DNA of 64,000 nt from Rhodanobacter sp. (lineage in GTDB: Bacteria > Pseudomonadota > Gammaproteobacteria > Xanthomonadales > Rhodanobacteraceae). A program made the position numbers and the translations under genes. Where the stretch lies: positions 1 to 64,000 of the forward strand of contig SCSE01000042.1 of assembly GCA_004298015.1 (NCBI GenBank), given 5' to 3'. Shown here piece by piece: positions 22,920 to 30,466 of this stretch. Positions within the stretch are counted from its first letter, which is position 1; every line of letters starts with the position of its first letter. The notes under the pieces are model-generated. The model did no database searches, was not told where the DNA came from, and was given only the letters and a program-made list of their open reading frames with translations.

Positions 22920-23810
22920 ATGCTTGCTTCGCTCCCCGGCGTGATCCGCATTCCCCTGGTGGTGCTCTCGCTGCTGCTCAACACCGTGCTGCATGTGCTG
23001 GTGCTGTTCGCGCTTACCCTGCTCAAGCTGGTCATGCCGGTGCGCGGGTTGCGCGATGCGCTGTCGCGTGCGCTGGTGCGGGTCGCGGAAAGCTGGATCG
23101 GGGTGAACAGTGCACTGTTCGAGGTATTCACCCGCATCCGCTGGCGGGTCGAGGGTCTCGAGGGTCTGCGTCACAACGGCAATTACCTGGTGCTGTGCAA
23201 CCACCAGAGCTGGGTGGACATCCCGATCCTGCAGAAAATCTTCAATCGGCGGATTCCGTTCCTGCGCTTCTTCCTGAAGAGCCAGTTGATCTGGGTGCCG
23301 CTCCTGGGACCGGCGTGGTGGGCGCTGGATTTCCCTTTCATGAAGCGCTACTCGAAGGAGACGCTGGCCCGTCATCCCGAGTGGCAGGGCAAGGACCGCG
23401 CAGCGACCCGCAAGGCCTGCGAGAAATTCCGCCACATGCCGGTGTCAGTGATGAATTTCGTCGAGGGCACGCGCTTCACCCCGGCCAAGCACGACGCGCA
23501 GTCGTCGGCCTACCGGCATCTGCTGCGGCCCAGGGCCGGCGGTGTCGCTTTCGTGCTTGATGCGATGGGCGACGGCCTGCACGCGATTCTCGACGTCACC
23601 ATCGTCTACCCCCACGGTGCCGGCAACATGATGGACCTGATCGCCGGCCGCGTTCGCGAGATTCGCGTGCACGTGCGCGAACTGCCGATTACCGCCGAAC
23701 TGCGTGGTGACTACGACGGCGATGCGGCATTCCGTCAGCGCTTCCAGACATGGGTGAACGACCTGTGGCAGGCAAAGGATGCGCAGATCGAGGCGCTGCG
23801 AGAGGGCTGA
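22920..23810 (+). CDS. 1-acyl-glycerol-3-phosphate acyltransferase-like protein (YihG type)
   Basis: 296 residues. An N-terminal membrane region (two hydrophobic segments, about residues 5-40) precedes a PlsC-type acyltransferase domain. Motif I NHQSWVDI is near residue 98, motif II-like FLRFFLKSQLIWVPLLG follows, and motif III reads NFVEGTRFTPAK. This layout resembles E. coli YihG, an acyltransferase with cardiolipin/lysophospholipid roles. ATG 22920 and ATG 22908 are both possible; Shine-Dalgarno matches are poor for either. It lies 200 bases after sufS and shares no function with it. The gap between them holds no gene I can support. Confidence 0.82.
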   Translation: MLASLPGVIRIPLVVLSLLLNTVLHVLVLFALTLLKLVMPVRGLRDALSRALVRVAESWIGVNSALFEVFTRIRWRVEGLEGLRHNGNYLVLCNHQSWVDIPILQKIFNRRIPFLRFFLKSQLIWVPLLGPAWWALDFPFMKRYSKETLARHPEWQGKDRAATRKACEKFRHMPVSVMNFVEGTRFTPAKHDAQSSAYRHLLRPRAGGVAFVLDAMGDGLHAILDVTIVYPHGAGNMMDLIAGRVREIRVHVRELPITAELRGDYDGDAAFRQRFQTWVNDLWQAKDAQIEALREG

Positions 23811-23849
23811 GGCAGGCTGACGACGCGGCGAAGAGCGGTCCTGGCCGCC

Positions 23850-24035
23850 TTATAGCTTCATGTCCATCATATGCATCATGGACTCTCGCGCCTTGTACGC
23901 GCTGCACCAGCCCCTGGCGTTAACATCGTAACCAGGGAAGATTTCGCACGGCCCCCATGTCTCACCCATGTGGCCTTTGTAGTGTTGGCACATCATGCAA
24001 TGTTGCATCGGCGGATGACGCACAACCGCCTCACT
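23850..24035 (-). pseudogene. 5'-truncated high-potential iron-sulfur protein (HiPIP) gene
   Basis: Read leftward, about 60 codons end at TAA 23852-23850. They contain all four cluster cysteines in HiPIP spacing: C-M-M-C, then 13 residues to CEIFPG and 13 more to GWCSAY. The IFPG...V-A-GWCSAY core is diagnostic of HiPIP, a periplasmic electron carrier with a [4Fe-4S] cluster. The N-terminal half and Tat signal are missing: the frame runs without a start into DNA that on the opposite strand encodes the end of an IS5-type transposase. The tail is Met/His-rich (SMMHMMDMKL). An initiation at the ATG 4 codons before the first Cys would give a 53-residue leaderless protein, so I call it a remnant. 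The surviving coding part is too short to stand out as an ORF. Confidence 0.7.
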
Positions 24036-24191
24036 GGCGTTATCCGTGTCGTGAAACGCCAGTTCGGCTTCCAGAAAGTTCGCTTCAAGGGGCTGGTCAA
24101 GAACACGGCGCAGATACTGACCCTGTTCGCCTTGTCGAACCTGTGGATGGCGCGACGAATGTTGCTTGCCGCAGGGGAGGCACGTCCGTGA
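24015..24191 (+). mobile_element. IS5-family transposase C-terminal remnant
   Basis: The frame ends with RVVKRQFGFQKVRFKGL, KNTAQILTLFALSNLWMARRMLL and a TGA at 24189-24191. This is the conserved C-terminal end of IS5-type DDE transposases (RQFGY-K-RYRGL-KNT-Q-LFALSNLW). Only about 55 codons remain; the catalytic DDE part is absent and no complete terminal inverted repeat was found. It abuts the truncated HiPIP gene, so the insertion or a later deletion probably cut that gene. Confidence 0.75.
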
Positions 24192-24546
24192 CGGGGGAAA
24201 ACACCCCCAAAGGGTGCCAGAAGCGCCCTGCCGGGGCGCTACAGCGGCACATTCCGTCCGAATTTTGAGGTTTTAGCGCCCGACCTTCAAAAAGTCATTT
24301 GGAAGGCCATTCGATGATGGCTTGTTCAGACCATCCCTAACGGCATAGCTCGGAAGCCTGAGTCTAGCGTCAGCTTGGTCCGGCTATACGGCTCAAAATT
24401 AGCCTAACCGAATACTGTGAAGTTCTTTTAGCGTCAGTAGGTTGTGCTACCTTCGGCGGGGCACGGCGCGATGCGTATAACCAGACCCACTGGTCCGTAT
24501 ATTCAATGGTTAGATAACATCAAACCCCACTACTTTGAGAGCAAAA
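24192..24546. other. Non-coding accessory DNA, 355 bases
   Basis: No gene seen. Its G+C is visibly lower than that of the flanks beyond about 24250. It holds the attC-like segment at 24402-24515 and ends at the cupin gene. Part of it may be the outer end of the IS5-type element. Confidence 0.4.
24402..24515. other. attC-like segment (speculative)
   Basis: GCCTAAC (24402-24408) fits the integron R'' box RYYYAAC and GTTAGAT (24509-24515) fits R' GTTRRRY, 114 bases apart, with imperfectly complementary inner flanks (CTAACC...GAATA against TATTC...GGTTAG). A low-G+C single gene starts 31 bases later, as a cassette gene would. Clear L boxes are lacking and no second site follows the gene. Confidence 0.2.
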
Positions 24547-24912
24547 ATGCACCGAGCACCAGTAAATTTTGAGCAGAAATTTGGTCTCTTCAATGAACAG
24601 TGGGCGCCGAAAGTTGTCGCCGAAATGAATGACTATCAGTTTAAGATTGTCAGGCTGGAGGGTGATTTCATGTGGCACGAGCATGAAGAAACCGATGAGA
24701 CGTTTGTTGTCCTCGAGGGCACACTTCGAATTGACATGCCCGATGGTGCAGTCAGCGTGAACACCGGAGAAATGTTCGTTGTTCCCAAGGGCGTTAAACA
24801 CAAACCGTATGCTGAGCGTGAGGTGAAGCTTCTTCTGATCGAGCCACGGGGTGTGCTCAATACGGGGCACGAGGGTGGCGAGCGAACGGCACAGAATGAG
24901 CAATGGATTTGA
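24547..24912 (+). CDS. Cupin-domain protein
   Basis: 121 residues. A single cupin barrel. Motif 1 is HEHEETDETFVVLEG (two His and a Glu as metal ligands, about residues 39-53) and motif 2 is MFVVPKGVKHKPYA. The opening MHRAPVNFEQKFGLF and length fit small mannose-6-phosphate-isomerase-like cupins of unknown substrate. The gene is about half G+C by eye, much lower than its neighbours, and sits in the patch with the IS5 remnant, so recent acquisition is likely. ATG 24547 is preceded by GAGAGCAAAA. Confidence 0.8.
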   Translation: MHRAPVNFEQKFGLFNEQWAPKVVAEMNDYQFKIVRLEGDFMWHEHEETDETFVVLEGTLRIDMPDGAVSVNTGEMFVVPKGVKHKPYAEREVKLLLIEPRGVLNTGHEGGERTAQNEQWI

Positions 24913-25033
24913 AGAAGGGCCGTTCATACCCCTCGCGGCCCGACGTCCGACCCGTCGTCCCAGCGCGGCCTACGGCCGCCGCTTACCTCAAACCCTAGGC
25001 GCCTTGTCCACACGGCGCGATTGGGAGCACCGC

Positions 25034-25333
25034 ATGATTTATCGCCAGTGGCGAGGCCTTTGCAAGCCGGAGTATGCCGAGGCTTACCTCGAACACCTCC
25101 AAAATGTGACGTTTCCAGCCATCCGCAAGATCTCGGGCTTCAGCAGCGCTTCCATCTTGCGCCGCCGAACGGGTCAAGGGATCGAGTTCCTGATCGTCAC
25201 CCAATGGTCATCCATCGAGGCGATACGAGAGTTCGCGGGAACCGAAACCGAAACGGCAGTCGTGCCGCCAAGCGTTCAAAGCATGCTGGTTGAATACGAT
25301 CAAGTGGTTCGCCACTACGAGGTAGTTTCGTGA
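25034..25333 (+). CDS. Antibiotic-biosynthesis-monooxygenase (ABM) domain protein
   Basis: 99 residues. Dimeric alpha+beta ferredoxin-like fold. It starts MIYRQWRGLCKPEYAEAYLEHL and carries the ABM pattern of a small protein with GFSSASILRR in the second strand and FLIVTQWSSIEAIREFAG at the centre. Relatives include quinol monooxygenases and heme oxygenases, but many have no known activity. ATG 25034 has TTGGGAGCACCGC ahead of it. It follows the cupin by about 120 bases in the same direction. Confidence 0.72.
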   Translation: MIYRQWRGLCKPEYAEAYLEHLQNVTFPAIRKISGFSSASILRRRTGQGIEFLIVTQWSSIEAIREFAGTETETAVVPPSVQSMLVEYDQVVRHYEVVS

Positions 25334-25736
25334 GAGGCTTTTCATTGGTATCTTTCCGTGGGCTCGAAGGCCAATGCCTGTGTCTCCTGAAGGTGCCTGA
25401 CGACTAAGAAACTCACCGTCACTGTCAGCGGCAGCGCCGGGGCATTGCCCTTGCCAAGGTCGGCGGCCGCTATGCCGGGCGTCACCCCGACACGACGCTT
25501 CGCGAGCGCATCGCGCCTTGCGCCACATGGCCGCAGCGTCACTGCGACTGCACGACTCGCGTCCGTGCAGCCTGAGCCTGGCCAGGAAGACTGGGGTCGG
25601 CTCCAAAGCAGCTGAAAGTGAACCTGTCCCTGAGGTTTTCCGCCTCCGCCCCGGATTCGGAAATCGACGACGCGCTTGCACATGTGGGAGGGCAGCTGCA
25701 CCATGCCTGGATGACCCATTGCCAGACCACGACCGC
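25334..25736. other. 403-base stretch without a recognisable gene
   Basis: G+C rises back to the genome level here. Frames on both strands are open in pieces but none has a family resemblance or good Shine-Dalgarno. The minus-strand frames of 125 and 185 codons look like composition artefacts. Possibly decayed coding DNA. Confidence 0.4.
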
Positions 25737-26468
25737 ATGACCAAAGCCGGCATTATCGGTGGCATCGGACCGGAATCGACGATCGCCTACTATCGGCATA
25801 TCGTCGCCGGCTATCGCGCGCGAGCACCGTCCGGCGCGTATCCGGCGCTGATCATCAACAGCATCGATTTCAGCGCGATGCTGGCCCTGCTCGAGCGCGA
25901 CAACCGAGTCGGATTGGTCGACTTTCTGCTCGCCGAGGTCGAGGCACTCGCTCGCTCCGGTGCGAATGTCGCGCTGCTGGCAGCCAACACGCCCCATATC
26001 GTCTTCGACGAGCTGCAGCAACGCGCACCGATCCGTTTGCTGAGCATCGTGCAGGCCACCTGTCAGGCCGCACAGGCCCAAGGCCTGCGGCGACTCGCCC
26101 TGTTTGGCACGCGGTTCACCATGCGGGGCAGCTTTTATGCCGAAGTCTTCTCGGCGCAGGGCATCGAACTGGTGTTGCCCGATCCGCAGGAGCAGGCGTA
26201 TATCCACGACAAATACATGCACGAATGGGTCAACGGCGTGTTCGATCCGGGCGTGCGGCAGCACCTGCTCGATGTGGTGCAGTCGCTCAAGCAGCACGAG
26301 CACATCGATGGCGTCATACTCGGCGGTACGGAATTGCCGCTGATACTCACCGACAACGGCTCAACCGGGATCCCCTTTCTGGATACCACCGCAATCCACG
26401 CCGCGGCCTTGGTTGAGCAGTTGCTGACGAGCCAAACCCACGCACGTGAACAGAGCGTCTCGGTTTGA
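25737..26468 (+). CDS. Aspartate/glutamate racemase-fold protein lacking both catalytic cysteines
   Basis: 243 residues. The N-terminus KAGIIGGIGPESTIAYYRHIV and the INSIDFSAMLALLERDN segment identify the Asp/Glu racemase superfamily. The two positions that carry the catalytic cysteines in classic members read AANTPH (near residue 83) and LGGTELPL (near 200), that is Ala and Gly instead of Cys. The thiol-based proton transfer of ordinary racemases is therefore not possible. The carboxylate-binding N-T of each motif is kept, so ligand binding may survive. It might be a subfamily with another chemistry. ATG 25737 gives the expected N-terminus; the longer frame upstream is not homologous. Confidence 0.82.
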   Translation: MTKAGIIGGIGPESTIAYYRHIVAGYRARAPSGAYPALIINSIDFSAMLALLERDNRVGLVDFLLAEVEALARSGANVALLAANTPHIVFDELQQRAPIRLLSIVQATCQAAQAQGLRRLALFGTRFTMRGSFYAEVFSAQGIELVLPDPQEQAYIHDKYMHEWVNGVFDPGVRQHLLDVVQSLKQHEHIDGVILGGTELPLILTDNGSTGIPFLDTTAIHAAALVEQLLTSQTHAREQSVSV

Positions 26469-26520
26469 AGTTCATGCTTGTCTTCTGTTGCAATGATCGA
26501 AGGTGGGGGGGCGCCTGCAC

Positions 26521-27327
26521 TCACATGCTGCGATGCTTCGCCGCGCGGGATTCAAGTCCGGCCTTTTTCTGCTCGATCTGACGGTCTGCCTTGCGCGGGT
26601 CCTGCTGATTGGTCTGCACCAGCGCCGCGAAGTCTTCACCGCCGCGTATGACGTCCAGATCACCAGCCTCCAGGCCGGCGACCAACGCCTTGGCTACTGC
26701 TTCCGGCGTCTCGTAACCGGACTCGTCGCCGGCGTCCGATTTGGCCGTTTCCATCATCGGCGTGTCCGTCGCGCCTGGATACACGGTCATCACCTGCACG
26801 TGGTCATCGGACAGTTCGCGGCGTAGTGCCTCGCTGAACTTCGCCAGTCCGCCCTTGCTGGCCGCATAGCTGGTGTAAAAAGGCATCCCCACCAGACCGA
26901 TCGACGATGAAACATTGACGATGGCCGCGTCACTGCTGCGCCGCAGCGCGGGCAGGGCGGAGCGAATGAGTAGTATCGGGGCCAGCAGGTTCACCTCGAT
27001 CTGCGTATGCACATCATCCGGCTCGCTGTCCTGCAGACGCCCTGCGCTCACCACGCCAGCGCAGTTGATGAGAATATCCAGCCCGCCGAAGTACTCCACG
27101 ATCTGGTTCACCACGCCATCGCGCCAGGTGGCGTCGGTGACATCGCCGGGCAGCACCAGGGTCTTGCTGCCTTCTGCCTGAGCCAGACGCGCGGTTTCTT
27201 CCAGCGGCCCCTGACGCCTGCCAGACAGCACCAGTCGCGCGCCCTTGCGCGCCAGAGCCAGGGCGGTGGCCCGGCCGATACCACTGCCGGCGCCGGTGAT
27301 CAGGATCGATTTATCGTGCAATTTCAT
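26521..27327 (-). CDS. Short-chain dehydrogenase/reductase
   Basis: 268 residues. Classical SDR: cofactor motif TGAGSGIG at about residues 11-18, a basic RR after the second strand (SGRRQG) suggesting NADP(H), LINCAGVV (the NAG motif), catalytic Ser in NVSSSIGL, and YAASKGG with the Tyr-Lys pair, then PGATDTPMM. The C-terminal 60 residues are extended and charged. Substrate unknown. The ATG at 27327 has AAGGAAAGCAGCC upstream. The frameshifted HAD gene ends 38 bases before it on the same strand. Confidence 0.86.
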   Translation of the reverse strand: MKLHDKSILITGAGSGIGRATALALARKGARLVLSGRRQGPLEETARLAQAEGSKTLVLPGDVTDATWRDGVVNQIVEYFGGLDILINCAGVVSAGRLQDSEPDDVHTQIEVNLLAPILLIRSALPALRRSSDAAIVNVSSSIGLVGMPFYTSYAASKGGLAKFSEALRRELSDDHVQVMTVYPGATDTPMMETAKSDAGDESGYETPEAVAKALVAGLEAGDLDVIRGGEDFAALVQTNQQDPRKADRQIEQKKAGLESRAAKHRSM

Positions 27328-27364
27328 GGCTGCTTTCCTTCTTGGGGATGATTCACGGGAGCCT

Positions 27365-28037
27365 TCAGGCTTCCAGGCTAACGATTGCTTCGGCAACGGC
27401 TTCCAGCGTGGGTTCGATGACGTCCGGTGGTGCTGCCAGCGGATTGAATATGGCGCCCCCGCGCGACGAACGCCGCCTTGCATCCAGCCGCCATCGCCCC
27501 GGTGATGTGCCAGTTGTGCACGGCAACCATCCTCAGGCGTGATGTCGGCATACCCACGCGACTCGCAGCAAACCGGTAAGGTTCAAGCGCGGGCTTAAAG
27601 CGCTTGACCGCATCAACCGACAAAATGACGTCAAAAAACGGCGTCAGGCCGGCGTGGTCAAGCTGTGTCTCAACCACAGCGGCCGTCGAGTTGATCAGCA
27701 CCGTCAGCCGGAAGTCGGCGCGCTGCAGGCGTTCCAGCGCGGCATGCGCGTCAGGGTGGGCAGGCAGGTGAACGATGTGCGCCGCGATACGCGCGATGTG
27801 TTCTTCTTTCAATGACATGCCGCGTTTGGCCGCCACCATGGCTAGCGCGGCGTTGCCGAGGCTCGTGAAGTCATCAAAGGTGCCAACCAGCGCGCTGGTC
27901 AGCGCCAGATTCAGCACTTGCTCAAACCATTCGGCGCGGGCTCGCGCTGCGCCAAACACATGGGTGGACAGCGGGTCGAGTCCAGCCAGATCCCACAGCG
28001 TTTCATTTACATCAAAGACGATGACCCGTTCGGGCAT
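27365..28037 (-). pseudogene. Frameshifted type II haloacid-dehalogenase-like gene
   Basis: The frame from ATG 28037 begins MPERVIVFDVNETLWDL (motif I nucleophile Asp) and continues through INSTAAVVETQLDHAGL and AVKRFKPALEPYRF, typical of (S)-2-haloacid dehalogenases. At the C-run 27456-27460 the frame is lost: the downstream part of another frame reads GAIFNPLAAPPDVIEPTLEA and ends at TGA 27365-27367, which is the expected family C-terminus. The nominal frame instead runs to 27378 with an unrelated Arg-rich tail. In addition, the motif normally ending W-D has become NWHITGAM, losing a conserved active-site aspartate. Both changes point to a decayed gene, unless the frameshift is a sequencing error. 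Confidence 0.75.
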
Positions 28038-28164
28038 GATGCTTCCTGGCGTCAAGGGCTAGTCCTTCAGCCATGGAAAACCTCAGGTATGGCGATGATT
28101 GTCGTGGTCGGAAAGTGTTCCTGGGATGAAAGCATGGGTTTACCCCTCGAGGCCGCGGGACAGC

Positions 28165-28350
28165 TCAAGGGCATGGCAACTGGAGCCCGTCTCCACGATC
28201 ACGGTGATCGGTCAGGCGAGCAAGTGGTAATTGGCGTTGCGTGCATTCCGGCACCTGCAGCAGTTGTCCGAGCGCGACGCCGAACAGCGTGCTTGCATGG
28301 CCGGAAACACTCCATGCAAGGGTAAAAAGCACGAGCAGGACGCGTTTCAT
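28165..28350 (-). CDS. Small secreted protein, probably incomplete
   Basis: 61 codons from ATG 28350, which has a good Shine-Dalgarno (GGGAG, 7-base spacing). MKRVLLVLFTLAWSVSGHA is a convincing signal peptide. It is followed by STLFGVALGQLLQVPEC, reminiscent of a family of small exported proteins beginning F-G-x-x-L-G-x-x-L-x-x-PEC. The rest is Arg- and Leu-rich and looks out of frame, so the gene is either very short or frameshifted after the Cys. The family resemblance is from memory. It lies on the strand of the decayed HAD gene, supporting a degenerating patch. Confidence 0.35.
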   Translation of the reverse strand: MKRVLLVLFTLAWSVSGHASTLFGVALGQLLQVPECTQRQLPLARLTDHRDRGDGLQLPCP

Positions 28351-28585
28351 CACAGGCTCCCGTGGTCATCGGTGGATGGGGCTCTACCGCAGCGTGGTCG
28401 CGGTTGCCCGGCCGCGCGTCACTGATGAACGCACTGCGCTATGCTCTTTCAGCTCACGCAGGGACAGACGCCAGGCCCACGGACTTCCGGGCAAGTTACG
28501 CGGCGGCGACGTGTTCGGGGGATGGTCCGTGCTGACGCCGGGCGACAAGCCCGAGGCCGGTGCCGCCCCCACGGGAGACCCGCTT

Positions 28586-30379
28586 GTGACAACACGCCGC
28601 CAGTTCATCACCAACGCGCCACTGGGCCTGCTCGGTCTGGCCGTGGCTTCGCGCATCGAGGCGAAAACCGGTGATGGCGCAAAGCCACCGCCGGGTGCGC
28701 CGGGGGCATTCAATACGGCGCCGGCGGTGGGGCCGGAAGTCACGCCGGCGACCTTTGCCGAGGCCGAGAAGCTGGATCAGGTCACGCTCACCGCGGCGCA
28801 GCGCCAGATGGCGGCGAACAGCTGGCCGACCTCGATGGCGGGCCTGCTCGAACGGCGTACCGGACCACGCAAGATCGCGCTGGAAGAAAGTCTGGCCCCG
28901 GCGACGGTATGGGACCCGATCCTGCCCGGCCATACCGTGGGTCCGGCGCGCGACCGTTTCATCGTCAGTGACGTCGAGGTCGGGTCGTTGCCGGCCAGCG
29001 AGGAAGACATCGCGTTCGCGCCGGTGACCCATCTCGCGCACTGGATTCGTGCGCGCCAGCTCACGTCCACGCGGCTTACCCGGATCTACATCGCGCGGAT
29101 CAAGCGCTTCGATCCCGAGCTGCGCTGCATCATCACCCTGCTCGATGAGCACGCACTGGCGCAGGCCGCCAGGGCCGACCGGGAAATCGCCGCCGGAAAA
29201 TACCGCGGCCCACTGCATGGCATTCCCTGGGGTGCCAAGGATCTGCTCGATACCGACGGCATCCGCACCACCTACGGCGCCGAGCCGTTTCGTCATCGCG
29301 TGCCGACCGACAACGCGGCGGTGGTTACCCGCCTCGACGCCGCCGGTGCCGTGCTGCTGGCCAAGCTCAGCATGGGTGCGCTGGCACTCAACGACATCTG
29401 GTTTGGCGGGCAGACCATGAACCCGTGGCTGCTGCAGGAAGGCGCTTCCGGTTCCAGTGCCGGTCCGGCGGCGGCCACGGCGGCCGGACTGGTCGGCTTT
29501 GCCATCGGCAGCGAGACCCAGGGCAGCATCATCAGCCCGTCGATGCGCTGTGGCGTGACCGGGCTGCGTCCGACCTACGGCCGCGTGCCGCGCACCGGGG
29601 CGATGACCTTGTGCTGGACGCTGGACAAGCTGGGACCGATGGCACGCTCGGTGGAGGACACCATGCTGGTGCTCAAGGCGATCAGCGGCCCGGACCTCGG
29701 CGATGTGGCCAGCGTGCCAAGCCGGCTCGATTACGACGCCGCGCTGCCGGTGAAGGGGCTGAAGGTCGGCTATTTCCCCGGCTGGATGAAGGACGCCACC
29801 GAGGTCGACCGCGCCTCGCTGGCGGCCATGCGCAAGCTCGGCATGGTGCCGACCGAGGTGTCGCTTCCCGACTGGCCCTACGACTCGCTCAACCTGATGC
29901 TGTTTGCCGAAGCGGCGGCGGCGTTCGAGGAACTGACCCTCAGCGGCAAGGCCGACGAGATGACCATGCAGGTGCCGGATGCCTGGCCCAACCTGTTCCG
30001 CGAGGCGCGTTTCCTGTCGGCGGTGGATTTTGTCCAGGCCGACCGGCTGCGCCGCAAGGTGGCGATCGAGATGGCAAAGCTGATGTCCGGCGTGGACCTG
30101 CTGCTGGTGCCGTCGCTGCGTGAGGAAATGCTGGTGATTTCCAACAACACCGGGCAACCCTCGCTGACCTTGCGCACCGGCTTCGTGCATGTGGCGAAGG
30201 CACGTTCCGACTGGGCGCCCGATCCGAAACGGCCGCTGCCGACGTTTTCGCCGCCGCGTCGTGTGCCTTATGGCGTCACCCTGATCGGGCGGCTGTTCGA
30301 AGAGGGCACGATCGCCCGCGCCGGCCTGGCACTGGAGCGTGAGATGAACGTGGCCGGCGAGCGCCCGCCAGGCTTCTGA
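28586..30379 (+). CDS. Tat-exported amidase-signature-family protein
   Basis: 597 residues from GTG 28586, with ACGGGAG about 8 bases ahead. The N-terminus TTRRQFITNAPLGLLGLAVASRIEA has a twin-arginine motif and hydrophobic core, so the enzyme is probably periplasmic. The amidase-signature domain starts near residue 145 and has the full Ser-cisSer-Lys set: GIPWGAKDLLDT (Lys), GASGSSAGPAAATAAG (cis-Ser) and GSETQGSIISPS (nucleophile Ser). A glycine-, proline- and alanine-rich stretch (about 28-60) follows the signal. The substrate cannot be told; peptide amides and polyamides are known for the family. An open frame extends about 115 codons further upstream but has no homology-like content and is rejected. 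Confidence 0.87.
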   Translation: MTTRRQFITNAPLGLLGLAVASRIEAKTGDGAKPPPGAPGAFNTAPAVGPEVTPATFAEAEKLDQVTLTAAQRQMAANSWPTSMAGLLERRTGPRKIALEESLAPATVWDPILPGHTVGPARDRFIVSDVEVGSLPASEEDIAFAPVTHLAHWIRARQLTSTRLTRIYIARIKRFDPELRCIITLLDEHALAQAARADREIAAGKYRGPLHGIPWGAKDLLDTDGIRTTYGAEPFRHRVPTDNAAVVTRLDAAGAVLLAKLSMGALALNDIWFGGQTMNPWLLQEGASGSSAGPAAATAAGLVGFAIGSETQGSIISPSMRCGVTGLRPTYGRVPRTGAMTLCWTLDKLGPMARSVEDTMLVLKAISGPDLGDVASVPSRLDYDAALPVKGLKVGYFPGWMKDATEVDRASLAAMRKLGMVPTEVSLPDWPYDSLNLMLFAEAAAAFEELTLSGKADEMTMQVPDAWPNLFREARFLSAVDFVQADRLRRKVAIEMAKLMSGVDLLLVPSLREEMLVISNNTGQPSLTLRTGFVHVAKARSDWAPDPKRPLPTFSPPRRVPYGVTLIGRLFEEGTIARAGLALEREMNVAGERPPGF

Positions 30380-30466
30380 TCGCATTGTCTGCCCGGTCGC
30401 GGCTTCGGCACCGGCCGTGCAGGCTTGTATCATGGCGCCAGGTTTCCACGCGTTGGTTGATGTCTC

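Noticed and set aside
25342-25765. Minus-strand frames of 125 and 185 codons upstream of the racemase-like gene
   Set aside because: Arg-, Pro- and Ser-rich composition artefacts in overlapping frames without a start signal.
28241-28585. N-terminal extension of the amidase by 115 codons
   Set aside because: Opposite strand holds a small exported gene with a Shine-Dalgarno, and the Tat signal begins at 28586 with its own Shine-Dalgarno.
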